From Cyanobacteria bacterium TGS_CYA1 (GTDB taxonomy: Bacteria; Cyanobacteriota; Vampirovibrionia; Obscuribacterales; Obscuribacteraceae), in the NCBI GenBank assembly GCA_026129135.1, contig JAHCIQ010000003.1, forward strand, positions 1 through 64,000: a DNA stretch of 64,000 bases. Direction: 5' to 3'. Positions 37,091 through 44,464 of the stretch are shown one piece after another (positions within the stretch are counted from its first letter, which is position 1; each line of letters starts with the position of its first letter). The translations under genes and the position numbers were made by a program. A model generated the notes under the pieces. It made no database searches. It was not told the origin of the DNA and was given only the letters and a program-made list of their open reading frames with translations.

Positions 37091-37294
37091 CTATTTAGCT
37101 TTCTTGTATAAAAGGTGAAAAACCAAAAGAATTGGAATAGGTAAACAAAGGGCAATCCAACGAAGATCCAATCCCTTTTCCGGATGAGGAAGATATGAGA
37201 ATATTTGCGTGGCTAATACTAGCGACAAAATTACTGTATATAGATATCCCAGTAATTTGCGATATTTCGATGAACTAGTAACTTCAGTTTTCAT
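37091..37294 (-). CDS. Small two-TM protein
   Basis: A 67-residue protein with two membrane helices (about 12-32 and 46-63). A clear ribosome site AAGGA lies eight bases before the ATG, which makes it more credible than other short frames. No family recognised. Confidence 0.55.
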   Translation of the reverse strand: MKTEVTSSSKYRKLLGYLYTVILSLVLATQIFSYLPHPEKGLDLRWIALCLPIPILLVFHLLYKKAK

Positions 37295-37478
37295 GTTGAT
37301 GATCCTTTTTGATCTTTCTGAATTATGGTATTCTGCGCTACTACTGTCAAGTAGCTAGGGCAGGCATAAGCACGTGCGCCATCAAAGGCGATTGATCTGC
37401 CCCCATTCATAAGTCCAATCAAAAGTTGACAGCTGACAACCCTAAGACCTAGACTAAAAGTCTGGAAAGGAAGTCAGA

Positions 37479-37745
37479 ATGAAGAAGAGTCGTTTTACAG
37501 AAGAACAGATAGTCGGCATCTTGAAAGAATTTGATGCAGGAATCTCGGCGGCAGAACTTTGCAGAAAATACGGTATCTCAAATCAAACATTTTACAAATG
37601 GCGCTCCAAATACAGTGGCATGCAAACGAGTGATGTCAAAAAGTTAAAGACTTTGGAAGAAGAAAATCAAATGCTGAAAAGAATTCTTGGTCAAAAAGAA
37701 TTGGAAATAACAGCAATCAAGGCGGTACTCGAAAAAAAGTGGTGA
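37479..37745 (+). CDS. IS3-family transposase OrfA
   Basis: An 88-residue helix-turn-helix protein (MKKSRFTEEQIVGILKEFDA, then AAELCRKYGISNQTFYKWRS) with a leucine-zipper-like C-terminus (LEEENQMLKRILGQKELEI), typical of the IS407 group. Its last codons contain a run of seven A followed by G (37732-37739), the kind of site where IS3 elements shift -1 to make the OrfAB transposase. GGAAG lies upstream of the ATG. Confidence 0.93.
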   Translation: MKKSRFTEEQIVGILKEFDAGISAAELCRKYGISNQTFYKWRSKYSGMQTSDVKKLKTLEEENQMLKRILGQKELEITAIKAVLEKKW

Positions 37746-38569
37746 CCGTCGCTCAAAAACGAGAGGCTTGCAGCATAATGCAAACATCGGGATTAAGCCA
37801 GAGAAGAGCTTGTGAGATTCTTAGACTCACTCGAACTTCAGCACGATACAAGGCTGTTTTGCGCGACGATACAAAACTAAGAGAACGAATCAAAAAAATT
37901 GCTCAGGAGAGGAGGCGATTTGGTTATCGCCGAATTGCAGAGATGCTAAGAAAGAAAGGTGAAAAAATCAACGACAAAAAAGTCTATCGTCTGTACACAG
38001 AAGAAAATCTGAAAGTAAGGCGGCATACTCGCAAACGCTATGCGACAGTGATTCGCTGTCCGATGGAAAATGCATCAAAACCAAATGAAAGCTGGTCGAT
38101 GGATTTTACATCCGACAGTTTGTACACAGGAAGACGTTTTAGAACCTTGAATGTCATCGACGAATTTTCGCGCGAGTCGCTTGGAATTGATGTTGCCTTC
38201 AGCATTCGCAGCACGCGAGTAACATGCTTATTGGACAAGCTCATCAAGCAATTCGGCAAGCCTGCATCAATTAAGGTAGACAACGGTCCAGAGTTTCGCA
38301 GCGGACACACTCAAAATTGGGCGAAAGAAGCTGGTATTGAGTTGAACTTCATTGAGCCTGGCAAACCCATGCAAAATGCTTTCATCGAATCTTTCAACGG
38401 AAGATTCCGAGATGAGTGCCTTAACGAAAACTGGTTTTCAAATATTTGGGAGGCAATTACTGTGATCGAGAAATGGAGGCAAGATTACAACACCGAAAGA
38501 CCGCACAGTGCGCTCGGATACTTAACTCCTGAGCAATTCAAATCGAGTAAATTAGCAACAGCTGTTTAA
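37739..38569 (+). CDS. IS3-family transposase OrfB (DDE integrase core)
   Basis: A 276-residue DDE catalytic protein in the -1 frame relative to OrfA and overlapping its end by seven bases. The catalytic residues are present: SMDFTSD, KVDNGPE and the Glu in NAFIESFNGRFRDE; PHSALGYLTPEQF is the usual ending. It is probably made mainly as a frameshift fusion with OrfA. Length is usual for the family, so the element looks able to move. Confidence 0.93.
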   Translation: MVTVAQKREACSIMQTSGLSQRRACEILRLTRTSARYKAVLRDDTKLRERIKKIAQERRRFGYRRIAEMLRKKGEKINDKKVYRLYTEENLKVRRHTRKRYATVIRCPMENASKPNESWSMDFTSDSLYTGRRFRTLNVIDEFSRESLGIDVAFSIRSTRVTCLLDKLIKQFGKPASIKVDNGPEFRSGHTQNWAKEAGIELNFIEPGKPMQNAFIESFNGRFRDECLNENWFSNIWEAITVIEKWRQDYNTERPHSALGYLTPEQFKSSKLATAV

Positions 38570-38604
38570 CTTTTAAATTGGACCAAAATCTGGGGAGCAC
38601 GACA

Positions 38605-38669
38605 AACTCCTTCTGCTGAGCCTATTCAGGCTAATGTAGGAACAAATGTCTGAGGAGAATTGCGCACTG
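38605..38669 (+). repeat. Shared TA leader, copy A, first part with hairpin
   Basis: A 65-base stretch matching 40421-40485 at 53 of 65 positions with no gaps. It includes a hairpin AGCCT-ATTC-AGGCT (38619-38632). The match resumes at 39074, so this copy is split by about 404 bases. It begins six bases after the IS right end. Confidence 0.8.
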
Positions 38670-39073
38670 CTACATTCAAAATCAGAAACAGTGATTTCCT
38701 CTGCAAAGAATAGTCGAAACACTTATCTATTTGTAGAAATTTTGTAGCAGAGCTATTTTCGAAGAATGCTGCGATGGTATTAGTCGTCGAATTACAATCG
38801 GAAGACCTTTCAGTCTAATAGTGAGTTATGCGCCATCAAATGCGATACCAACATCAGATGGCTATGCTGCAACTTCGAAAATGAAACTAACTCCTGCGAC
38901 TATAACTCAATTTTATAGACGAAGCGAAAAAACGAAGAAAAGAATTGAGATGATTTTGTAGGCTAAAAATATTGCCTACTAGAAGCCTACTCTGTGCGCC
39001 CCAAACCATGCATAGATTGTTCAGGCATCGATTATCTTCTGCTTGATGCTATACAAATTTTTCTACAAAAGCT
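38670..39073. other. 404-bp stretch interrupting leader copy A
   Basis: This stretch is absent from the otherwise colinear leader copy B, so it is an insertion in A or a deletion in B. No open frame longer than about 60 codons with a ribosome site is visible. It holds an 18-base match (17 of 18) at 38829-38846 to 37375-37392, the sequence directly to the left of the IS. No clear inverted repeats mark its ends. Confidence 0.5.
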
Positions 39074-39200
39074 TTGTTTCGCCTAATCTGTGGGCGGTGT
39101 GAGAGTATTGGAACAAAAAACTTGATTGGAAGACTTAAATAGTTCCCGGCGTCGATAACCTGTAAGTTATTATTTAATTCCAAATAATAACTTGCGCTCT
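39074..39200 (+). repeat. Shared TA leader, copy A, second part
   Basis: Continues the homology with 40483 onward: ttgtttcgc, then GTGTGA..GTATTGGAACAA, then further on gtcgataacctgtaa (copy B gccgataacttgtat). The segment ends before the mobile mystery A gene. Without the 404-bp interruption the leader would be about 243 bases to the ATG, against about 229 in copy B. Confidence 0.65.
39164..39193. promoter_or_regulatory. 12-bp perfect inverted repeat before the Xre/Fic locus
   Basis: Arms AAGTTATTATTT (39164-39175) and AAATAATAACTT (39182-39193) around six bases. AT-rich and without a T-run, it looks more like an operator than a terminator. The neighbouring Xre-type regulator is the obvious candidate ligand. 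Confidence 0.5.
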
Positions 39201-39213
39201 ATTGGTAAATAGT

Positions 39214-39241
39214 AATACAATAACAATATACTTATTGTATT
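39214..39241. promoter_or_regulatory. 10-bp inverted repeat overlapping the start region of the Xre gene
   Basis: Arms AATACAATAA (39214-39223) and TTATTGTATT (39232-39241) around eight bases, ending ten bases before the ATG at 39252. A bound repressor here would cover the translation start region and probably the -10 element. Confidence 0.55.
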
Positions 39242-39251
39242 GGTTTTATTT

Positions 39252-39713
39252 ATGACTAAATTTACCTCGAAACTTAGGCGTAGACAGCTTGACGAGTATT
39301 TATCTAAATACCGTGAATTAGGCTCGCCGCCAAACGGCTTCATTTCAGAAATACGTCATGCGCTAGAAATGAGTAGCTATGTATTAGCCGAGAGAATGGA
39401 AGTCTCTCAGCCAGCTGTTATCAAATTGGAAGAAAGCGAGAAAAACGGAACGATTACGCTATCGTCCCTCAAAAAAGCCGCTTCAGCACTTGGATGCAAA
39501 GTCGTCTACGGTCTCATACCTGACACATCACTTGAAGCAACCATTTACGACCAAGCTAGAAGACGAGCTGAAATACTTTCTGAGTCAATCTTCAAAACAA
39601 TGGGACTAGAAAAACAAACGGCATCTGCTGCAGACAAAGAAAGCATCATTGAAGAAATCACAAACGAACTCTTGAGCAAAAGCAAGCGAGAATTGTGGAA
39701 GCATGACCATTGA
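39252..39713 (+). CDS. Mobile mystery protein A (Xre-type regulator)
   Basis: A 153-residue helix-turn-helix protein of the 'mobile mystery protein A' family, which is always found next to a Fic protein. The HTH lies about 30-80 (SYVLAERMEVSQPAVIKLEE), with the typical LKKAASALGCKVVYGLIPD after it. I use the ATG at 39252 (MTKFTSKLRR); a TTG at 39240 also opens the frame. The stop overlaps the Fic gene start by 11 bases, so the two are coupled. It should repress the operon and may neutralise the Fic protein. Confidence 0.9.
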   Translation: MTKFTSKLRRRQLDEYLSKYRELGSPPNGFISEIRHALEMSSYVLAERMEVSQPAVIKLEESEKNGTITLSSLKKAASALGCKVVYGLIPDTSLEATIYDQARRRAEILSESIFKTMGLEKQTASAADKESIIEEITNELLSKSKRELWKHDH

Positions 39714-40299
39714 CCTAATCTATCCTGATGGTGCGACACCGCTCGATCCCGATGAAATTCTGGGTTTGAAACCAGGTTTAATAACAAGAGGTGAACTCAA
39801 CGCATTTGAGCAAGCCAATATTGCTTCATCTCTAATTTGGGCGAGAAGGAGTCGAACACTAAAGAAGGACCTATTAAAAGTAGACTCGCTGAAACTCCTT
39901 CACAAACACATGTTCAATGACACCTGGAAATGGGCAGGCAAATTCAGAACCTCAGGAAAAAATTTAGGTTGCGAACCTCACTTGATTATGGAGCAAATAG
40001 CGGGACTGTGTGCTGATACTAAGTACTGGATTGAAAATGCAGTCTATTCAGATGAAGAGTGTGCAATTAGATTTCATCACCGTTTAGTCAGTATTCATCC
40101 TTTTCCTAATGGCAATGGAAGACACTCCAGGCTAGCTGCTGACTTACTATTACATTTTCGAGGTAAGCAATTTCTTGCATGGGGAGGAGATTCAATCGAT
40201 GTCGAAGGTACCGTGCGAACCAGATATTTGCAAAGCTTACGAGAAGCGGACAAAAAGAAATATGATGCACTGATTGATTTTGTTCTGGGTAGAGAATAG
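39703..40299 (+). CDS. Mobile mystery protein B (Fic/Doc-family protein)
   Basis: A 198-residue Fic-domain protein of the 'mobile mystery protein B' family. The Fic motif is HPFPNGNGRHSR (132-143): the catalytic His132 and the GNGR anion-binding loop are intact, but the position that is Asp or Glu in AMPylating Fic proteins is Asn. ITRGELNAFEQANI (27-40) is the characteristic N-terminal part. I see no (S/T)xxxE(G/N) inhibitory helix motif, so control probably comes from protein A. It may modify host proteins with nucleotides or phosphate; the target is unknown. Confidence 0.9.
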   Translation: MTIDLIYPDGATPLDPDEILGLKPGLITRGELNAFEQANIASSLIWARRSRTLKKDLLKVDSLKLLHKHMFNDTWKWAGKFRTSGKNLGCEPHLIMEQIAGLCADTKYWIENAVYSDEECAIRFHHRLVSIHPFPNGNGRHSRLAADLLLHFRGKQFLAWGGDSIDVEGTVRTRYLQSLREADKKKYDALIDFVLGRE

Positions 40300-40420
40300 T
40301 GCCTGATATCAGTAAGTATCAGCCATCTATTGTTTATTGTTGAATTTCAGCACCAAGTTCTTCTGTCAAAAACTTTTCAAAGGCCGCCTGATCAATAAAG
40401 TTTGCGTGCGGAAAATCACT
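40300..40420. other. Spacer after the Fic gene
   Basis: About 120 bases with an imperfect inverted repeat CTGATA..TATCAG near 40303-40322, too weak and without a clear T-run to call a terminator. No gene seen. Confidence 0.35.
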
Positions 40421-40535
40421 AACTCCTTCTACTGAGTCTTTCTAGACTATTGTAGGAATAAATGTCTTAAGAGAATTGCACATTGTTTCGCTCTGTCTGT
40501 GAAAGGTGTGACCGTATTGGAACAACAAACGCTTG
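40421..40535 (+). repeat. Shared TA leader, copy B, with hairpin
   Basis: Second copy of the leader found before the mobile mystery locus. The first 65 bases (40421-40485) match 38605-38669 at 53 positions without gaps; the hairpin is AGTCT-TTCT-AGACT (40435-40448), so two stem positions changed together. TTGTTTCG and GTGTGAC.GTATTGGAACAA follow directly. It precedes the mqsR remnant/mqsA locus. No coding frame fits. Confidence 0.8.
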
Positions 40536-40615
40536 TGTGTAATTGCACAGTGATAGCTCTCTTGCTTTGTGCGACTCTGAATGATGAGCCGATAACTTGT
40601 ATCGGGCACCTTATT

Positions 40616-40646
40616 AACCTACTTGCCAAATTTAACCTATTAGGTT
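40616..40646. promoter_or_regulatory. MqsA operator: AACCT half-site and AACCT-N3-AGGTT palindrome
   Basis: The palindrome AACCT-ATT-AGGTT lies at 40634-40646, directly before the start at 40650, with a further AACCT half-site at 40616-40620. MqsA of E. coli binds AACCT(N)2-4AGGTT palindromes in the mqsRA promoter. So the antitoxin here can probably still repress its own promoter although the toxin gene is broken. Confidence 0.8.
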
Positions 40647-40649
40647 ATT

Positions 40650-40790
40650 ATGATTATGGAAAAGAAAATCGCTCACTATCCCTTGTCCGTTGTTCAGGCA
40701 CTGGTACGAGAAGGACTTGTGCGCGCTACAAAGACAGTCTTAGAAGATGCAGCTTTTATAAAGCATGACAAGCCACAAGGAGCTGTAACG
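40650..40790 (+). pseudogene. mqsR: mqsR toxin remnant fused in frame to mqsA
   Basis: Codons 1-47 of the long frame read MIMEKKIAHYPLSVVQALVR, then EGLVRATKTVLEDAAF. This matches the start of MqsR (MEKRTPHTRLSQVKKLVNAG in E. coli, as I remember it), where mqsR precedes mqsA. The rest of MqsR, including the RNase part, is missing: the sequence passes through IKHDKPQGAVT straight into mqsA without a stop. So an internal or 3' deletion removed about half of the toxin of about 98 residues and happened to leave the frame open. The toxin cannot be active. Confidence 0.8.
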
Positions 40791-41252
40791 ATGAAGTGTA
40801 TTTCTTGCGGAAAAGGTAAAATGTTGCGCGAAATTCGCAACCTGTCATACACCTATAAAGGTCAAAAAACGACAATTCCAAAAGTTGGTGGAGAATATTG
40901 CTCCAATTGCAATGAGTCTTTGCACAACGCAGAAGAGTCGAATTATTTGAGTTCTGCAATGTTGTCCTTCAATAAAGAAGTGAATAGCGCTTCCGTAAAG
41001 CCTGAATTCATCATTGAAACGCGCAAAAAACTAAAACTAGATCAAAAAGAAGCAGCCGAAATTTTTGGAGGTGGACCTAACGCTTTTTCTAGATATGAAA
41101 ATGGCAAAACGAGGCCGCCCATTGCTCTGGTGCAACTTTTTAAGCTGTTGCATAATCATCCAGAACTGTTAACTGAGATAAGAGAGAGTCCTAAAGTACC
41201 AGCCAAAACTCGTGTTGCTAAAAGCCGCCTTCGAAGAAGAGCACTGGCCTAA
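40791..41252 (+). CDS. mqsA: MqsA-family antitoxin
   Basis: A 153-residue MqsA. Counted from the ATG at 40791, zinc-ligand cysteines fall at 3, 6, 37 and 40 (MKCISCG, YCSNC), exactly as in E. coli MqsA. The C-terminal HTH is clear (KLKLDQKEAAEIFGGGPNAF, then SRYENG). A strong ribosome site AAGGAG lies eight bases before this ATG, so it is made as a separate protein, though the frame is open upstream into the mqsR remnant and a fusion of 200 residues is possible. It probably autoregulates through the AACCT palindrome. As an orphan it could also be a wider regulator, as MqsA is in E. coli. Confidence 0.92.
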   Translation: MKCISCGKGKMLREIRNLSYTYKGQKTTIPKVGGEYCSNCNESLHNAEESNYLSSAMLSFNKEVNSASVKPEFIIETRKKLKLDQKEAAEIFGGGPNAFSRYENGKTRPPIALVQLFKLLHNHPELLTEIRESPKVPAKTRVAKSRLRRRALA

Positions 41253-43616
41253 CTAATACCAGCAAGTAGCTTTCTTAGCCCATTTGCTCCCTTTGAAATT
41301 AGAATGCAAGATTTTATAGGCTTTCTTCGAATATTCGCTTCCGATGGGCGAAGATCCGCTCCATTTAGGTAGTTTTACTACCAGATGCAAAAGCTCTGGA
41401 GCGTCTGGATCTTTTGGATTAGATTGCGAATAACTGATCACCGCATCCCCAAGCAAGCGCGAAGGATGATTGGCGAACATTGTCTGTAGTTCTTTTGCCG
41501 CAGCACTTTTCTCTTGCGCGCTCAATAATCTTGAAACGCCTGGTTTGTAGTATGAGCGCATCATCGTATCTATAGTTTCGTTACCTGGTGCCACCACTTG
41601 AGGCCATTCCCAGCCACCCTCTTCGTCGCCCTGTTTTTTAGCTTCGACTTTGAGTGGTATCGGCAGCCAGTAGTTATTGTGATACCAGTTGAACTCGAGC
41701 ATTGAGCTTCCCATGCGAGGAACGCCACCTTGCAGATAAGGAGTCGCACCAAATGCCTTATTCATCAATTTAGCAAGTAAAAACTGGCGAGTGGTGGCGT
41801 TGGCGGCCTGGTCGCAGGCTTTGATAAGCGATGCAAGCGCAGGAAAATAAGTCTGGAAGTTGTTCGAAACTTGTTTGGCCGAGTCGGGTGAATTGAGCGT
41901 TTGTGCTTTGACCCAGGCGCATGCAGTTAGCTTCTTGCGAAAATCAATCGGCAAGCTTGCGTCTTTGCTGAGTTCAATCAGTTTGGATAAAGGCAAATTG
42001 CGATTCAAGTCGTCTGCTACCATGCCGTCCCAACCAGAGCTTGCAATATTGAAATTATTTTGTTTTTCAATTTTGATCCAGCCCTGTGGCAAGTACAAAT
42101 TATTGTCAGACTCGGTTGGGAAATTGAAACAAGATGCTTGCAGATACTCTGAAGACGAGCTTGCTACAGCCATTAACTGAGCTTTATACATGTTTCTTGT
42201 AGTGGGGGGCAATTCTTTGATAGCAAGAATTGACTGTATTCGTTTTTTTGCCTCAGCCGTTTTCTTTTGTGCAATCAATGCATCGACTGCATAAAAATTA
42301 GCAGTGAGATATGCAGGATTAGAAGTTGGAAGATTGAGAGCCGCGTCAAGCAAATCTTTATTGCTTGGATTGCTCAATGAATTCGATGAAACGGCAGCCA
42401 CAAGCCAGGGATTGGATTTGGTTTTTCTCCATTTGCTTATTGCTTTTTTGGCTGAAGCTGCATATTTTTCGTGCTGTTTTTTCTTTTCTTCTACACTAGA
42501 ATAATAGTAGTAGTCGAAGGGTTTCTGGAAAGTATCTATCCAGTCGAGCAAATCGTGTTTTGAAAAGTCATAGGCTGTTTTAGACTTGTCATCTTCAGAG
42601 TTTCCGTCAAAATAAATTTTGTCCATTAGAACAGTTACATCACCAACATCGTGTCCGTACGATTCGCTGTGTTCTTTCGAAATTGCTGGAGTGAGTTTAT
42701 CCAGCATGTCTGCTGGGCTGGCTTCTGTTGCTTCTAGTCTGCCTAGGAAATCGACATAGTCCTGACGTTTATCTTTATTTGTTTCGGAATTGAGCAGACC
42801 TTGAACGAATGATTTGGCATCGGCGAAGCTTGCGTAATTATCGCCATTACAAGCAGAATTAACTTTGCAGCGCGCAATCAAATATGGTGCCCATTTCGAC
42901 CAGGGTGAGTTTTTGTCTTTCTCGATTTGTTCAAAAATTTTGGCTGCTTCACCATATTTTTTCAAATAAAAGTTAGCTGCAGCAATCTGATATGCACGGT
43001 CGGCTTTTATTAAAGAATCTGCGTCAGCTCCAAGCTCTGGTGGAATCGATTTTTCCTTATCGAAACCAATACCGAAAACATGATCTTGACCGTTAATCCA
43101 TTCTTTGACCTGGGGACTTTTAATTCCGAATTTTTGAATACGTTCTTCAAGAGTTTTTCTTGCCGTTTCATAAGAAGATCCGACTATTTTCTGTTCGACC
43201 CCATAGCTCGAAGCCGGTGAGTAGACTTGATAATATTCTTTGTCTGTCAGTCCCATCACTTTTGCGCGGACTTTTAAATATTTATCGAGAGGGTCTGTAT
43301 AAGTGCCTTCGGCAAAGAAGTCGACTTCGCCAAGACGCTTGTGCCAGAGGCGGATTATGCTTGCTTGTTCTTTTTCATTGAGTGGAGCATCATTCAAATA
43401 TCGATAAGCGACACACATATATGAGCGTGCCCATGATGGTTGGACTACACCAATGTTGCCTTGAGCAAATAGTTTGAGCGGCATGTCGGGATGGGTCCAG
43501 TTGATTATCACAGCAGAGGGAAAGACCGGTCCGCATGCTTCGGCTTTGAAGGCGGGGAAGCTCAAGAATAAAGAAGCAAGCGTAATTGAAATGGCTGCTT
43601 TCAATTTCTTATTCAT
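41253..43616 (-). CDS. Large exported protein with CGPVFP motif and helical repeats
   Basis: A 787-residue exported protein. The signal peptide ends AEA and the mature part starts CGPVFP, followed by the conserved SWARSYMCVAYRYLNDAPLN; I recall similar uncharacterised proteins in several phyla. The middle (about 200-560) has TPR-like helical repeats (ADRAYQIAAANFYLKKYGEA, NFYAVDALIAQKKTAEAKKR). The stop abuts the mqsA stop (convergent, no spacer). Its ATG overlaps the stop of the DUF3142 gene by four bases (ATGA), so it is the third gene of an operon with that and a TPR gene. Confidence 0.8.
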   Translation of the reverse strand: MNKKLKAAISITLASLFLSFPAFKAEACGPVFPSAVIINWTHPDMPLKLFAQGNIGVVQPSWARSYMCVAYRYLNDAPLNEKEQASIIRLWHKRLGEVDFFAEGTYTDPLDKYLKVRAKVMGLTDKEYYQVYSPASSYGVEQKIVGSSYETARKTLEERIQKFGIKSPQVKEWINGQDHVFGIGFDKEKSIPPELGADADSLIKADRAYQIAAANFYLKKYGEAAKIFEQIEKDKNSPWSKWAPYLIARCKVNSACNGDNYASFADAKSFVQGLLNSETNKDKRQDYVDFLGRLEATEASPADMLDKLTPAISKEHSESYGHDVGDVTVLMDKIYFDGNSEDDKSKTAYDFSKHDLLDWIDTFQKPFDYYYYSSVEEKKKQHEKYAASAKKAISKWRKTKSNPWLVAAVSSNSLSNPSNKDLLDAALNLPTSNPAYLTANFYAVDALIAQKKTAEAKKRIQSILAIKELPPTTRNMYKAQLMAVASSSSEYLQASCFNFPTESDNNLYLPQGWIKIEKQNNFNIASSGWDGMVADDLNRNLPLSKLIELSKDASLPIDFRKKLTACAWVKAQTLNSPDSAKQVSNNFQTYFPALASLIKACDQAANATTRQFLLAKLMNKAFGATPYLQGGVPRMGSSMLEFNWYHNNYWLPIPLKVEAKKQGDEEGGWEWPQVVAPGNETIDTMMRSYYKPGVSRLLSAQEKSAAAKELQTMFANHPSRLLGDAVISYSQSNPKDPDAPELLHLVVKLPKWSGSSPIGSEYSKKAYKILHSNFKGSKWAKKATCWY

Positions 43617-44464
43617 TGTGGAATGACCTCATTTGTAATTGATACGAATCTGTTTTCTGTCCAGGGAAGCGATTGGAAAATGTATACTTTCTGAGCATCG
43701 TTGATTATGCCTAAAATTTTGAGAGCCTCATTGGTTTGCGGCTCGTTTGCTGAGATACCAATAGCGGTGCTCGCCTTGTTGCCGGTATCGAGATTGGTGT
43801 CTTTGAGTTCAGTGAGAATTTTTTCTTTGTCCTGACCCAGACTGAATAGCATGATTACAATCTCGTCTACGTCGAGATTGTGCATCCATTTATCTTTGAG
43901 GCACCATGATGTTAATGCCGTAATCGAAATTTTAGTGTTGCTTGTATTTTGGTTCGATTTTAAAGTTTTTCGCAATGCGACCAGGAGTTTTTGGTATAAG
44001 TCGCGCTCACTTTCGGTAGCATCGAAGTCGATTTGCACCATTTTTTGACAATCGCTATGATTGCGTAAATATTGTTTGATTGTGTCGCAAATTCCGGCTA
44101 TTGCCGAGTCCTCGTAATCGGCATCTATTTTGCTTACCGATTCTATTCGAAAGGACGGAATTCGAGCAGTGTCTTTTGGGCAAACCAGTTCTTTTTTTCT
44201 AGGATCGAAAAGGGAGCGGTTGTCGCGTAAATAAAAGGTACCAGCATAGGAAGTTACGCTGGTATCATCTTTCAAAAAGGATAAATCATCGAAACGATCC
44301 CATGCCCAGATAGAAACTTGTTTTTTGTCCGGCTGAAAAATATCACCTGGGTTTGTGTCAGCTTGCGACATGCTCGATAAAATCCAGACACCAAGCGTAA
44401 CAATTCCAAATGCTGCAAAAAGAGTTTTAAAAAAAGAACGTGGCGTTTTGTTTTTAAGCCCCAT
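43613..44464 (-). CDS. DUF3142 family exported protein
   Basis: The family is recognised from VSIWAWDRFDDLSFL near the start, YAGTFYLRD, VQIDFDATESERDLYQKLL, ISITALTSWCLKDKWMHNL and VDEIVIMLFSLGQ. It is probably a TIM-barrel-like periplasmic protein; function unknown. I use the ATG at 44462-44464 (MGLKNKTPRS), which overlaps the upstream TPR gene end by 11 bases; the longer frame to 44548 would overlap by 95. A single N-terminal hydrophobic segment (about 14-32) serves as signal or anchor. Coupled by overlap to both neighbours. Confidence 0.85.
   Translation of the reverse strand: MGLKNKTPRSFFKTLFAAFGIVTLGVWILSSMSQADTNPGDIFQPDKKQVSIWAWDRFDDLSFLKDDTSVTSYAGTFYLRDNRSLFDPRKKELVCPKDTARIPSFRIESVSKIDADYEDSAIAGICDTIKQYLRNHSDCQKMVQIDFDATESERDLYQKLLVALRKTLKSNQNTSNTKISITALTSWCLKDKWMHNLDVDEIVIMLFSLGQDKEKILTELKDTNLDTGNKASTAIGISANEPQTNEALKILGIINDAQKVYIFQSLPWTENRFVSITNEVIPQ

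Larger units (their letters stand above)
37393..38599 (+). mobile_element. IS3-family insertion sequence, IS407-type
   Basis: A complete element of about 1207 bp with orfA and orfB and terminal inverted repeats. The left end begins TGATCTGCCCCC and has GTCCAATCAAAAGTT further in; the right end, on the other strand, begins TGCTCCCCAG and has GTCCAATTTAAAAGTT. The ends start TG and finish CA as usual for the family. The flanks are cgat (37389-37392) and cgac (38600-38603), a 3 of 4 match, so no exact target duplication is visible and the true boundary may differ by a base or two. No internal damage is seen. Confidence 0.85.

Noticed and set aside
37337-37355. Hairpin GCTACT..AGTAGC left of the IS
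   Set aside because: Looked like a third leader hairpin, but the surrounding sequence does not match the leader.
37300-41252. Integron cassette array with attC-like sites
   Set aside because: The leader hairpins lack the R'/R'' core (GTTRRRY) and no integrase gene is in the window.
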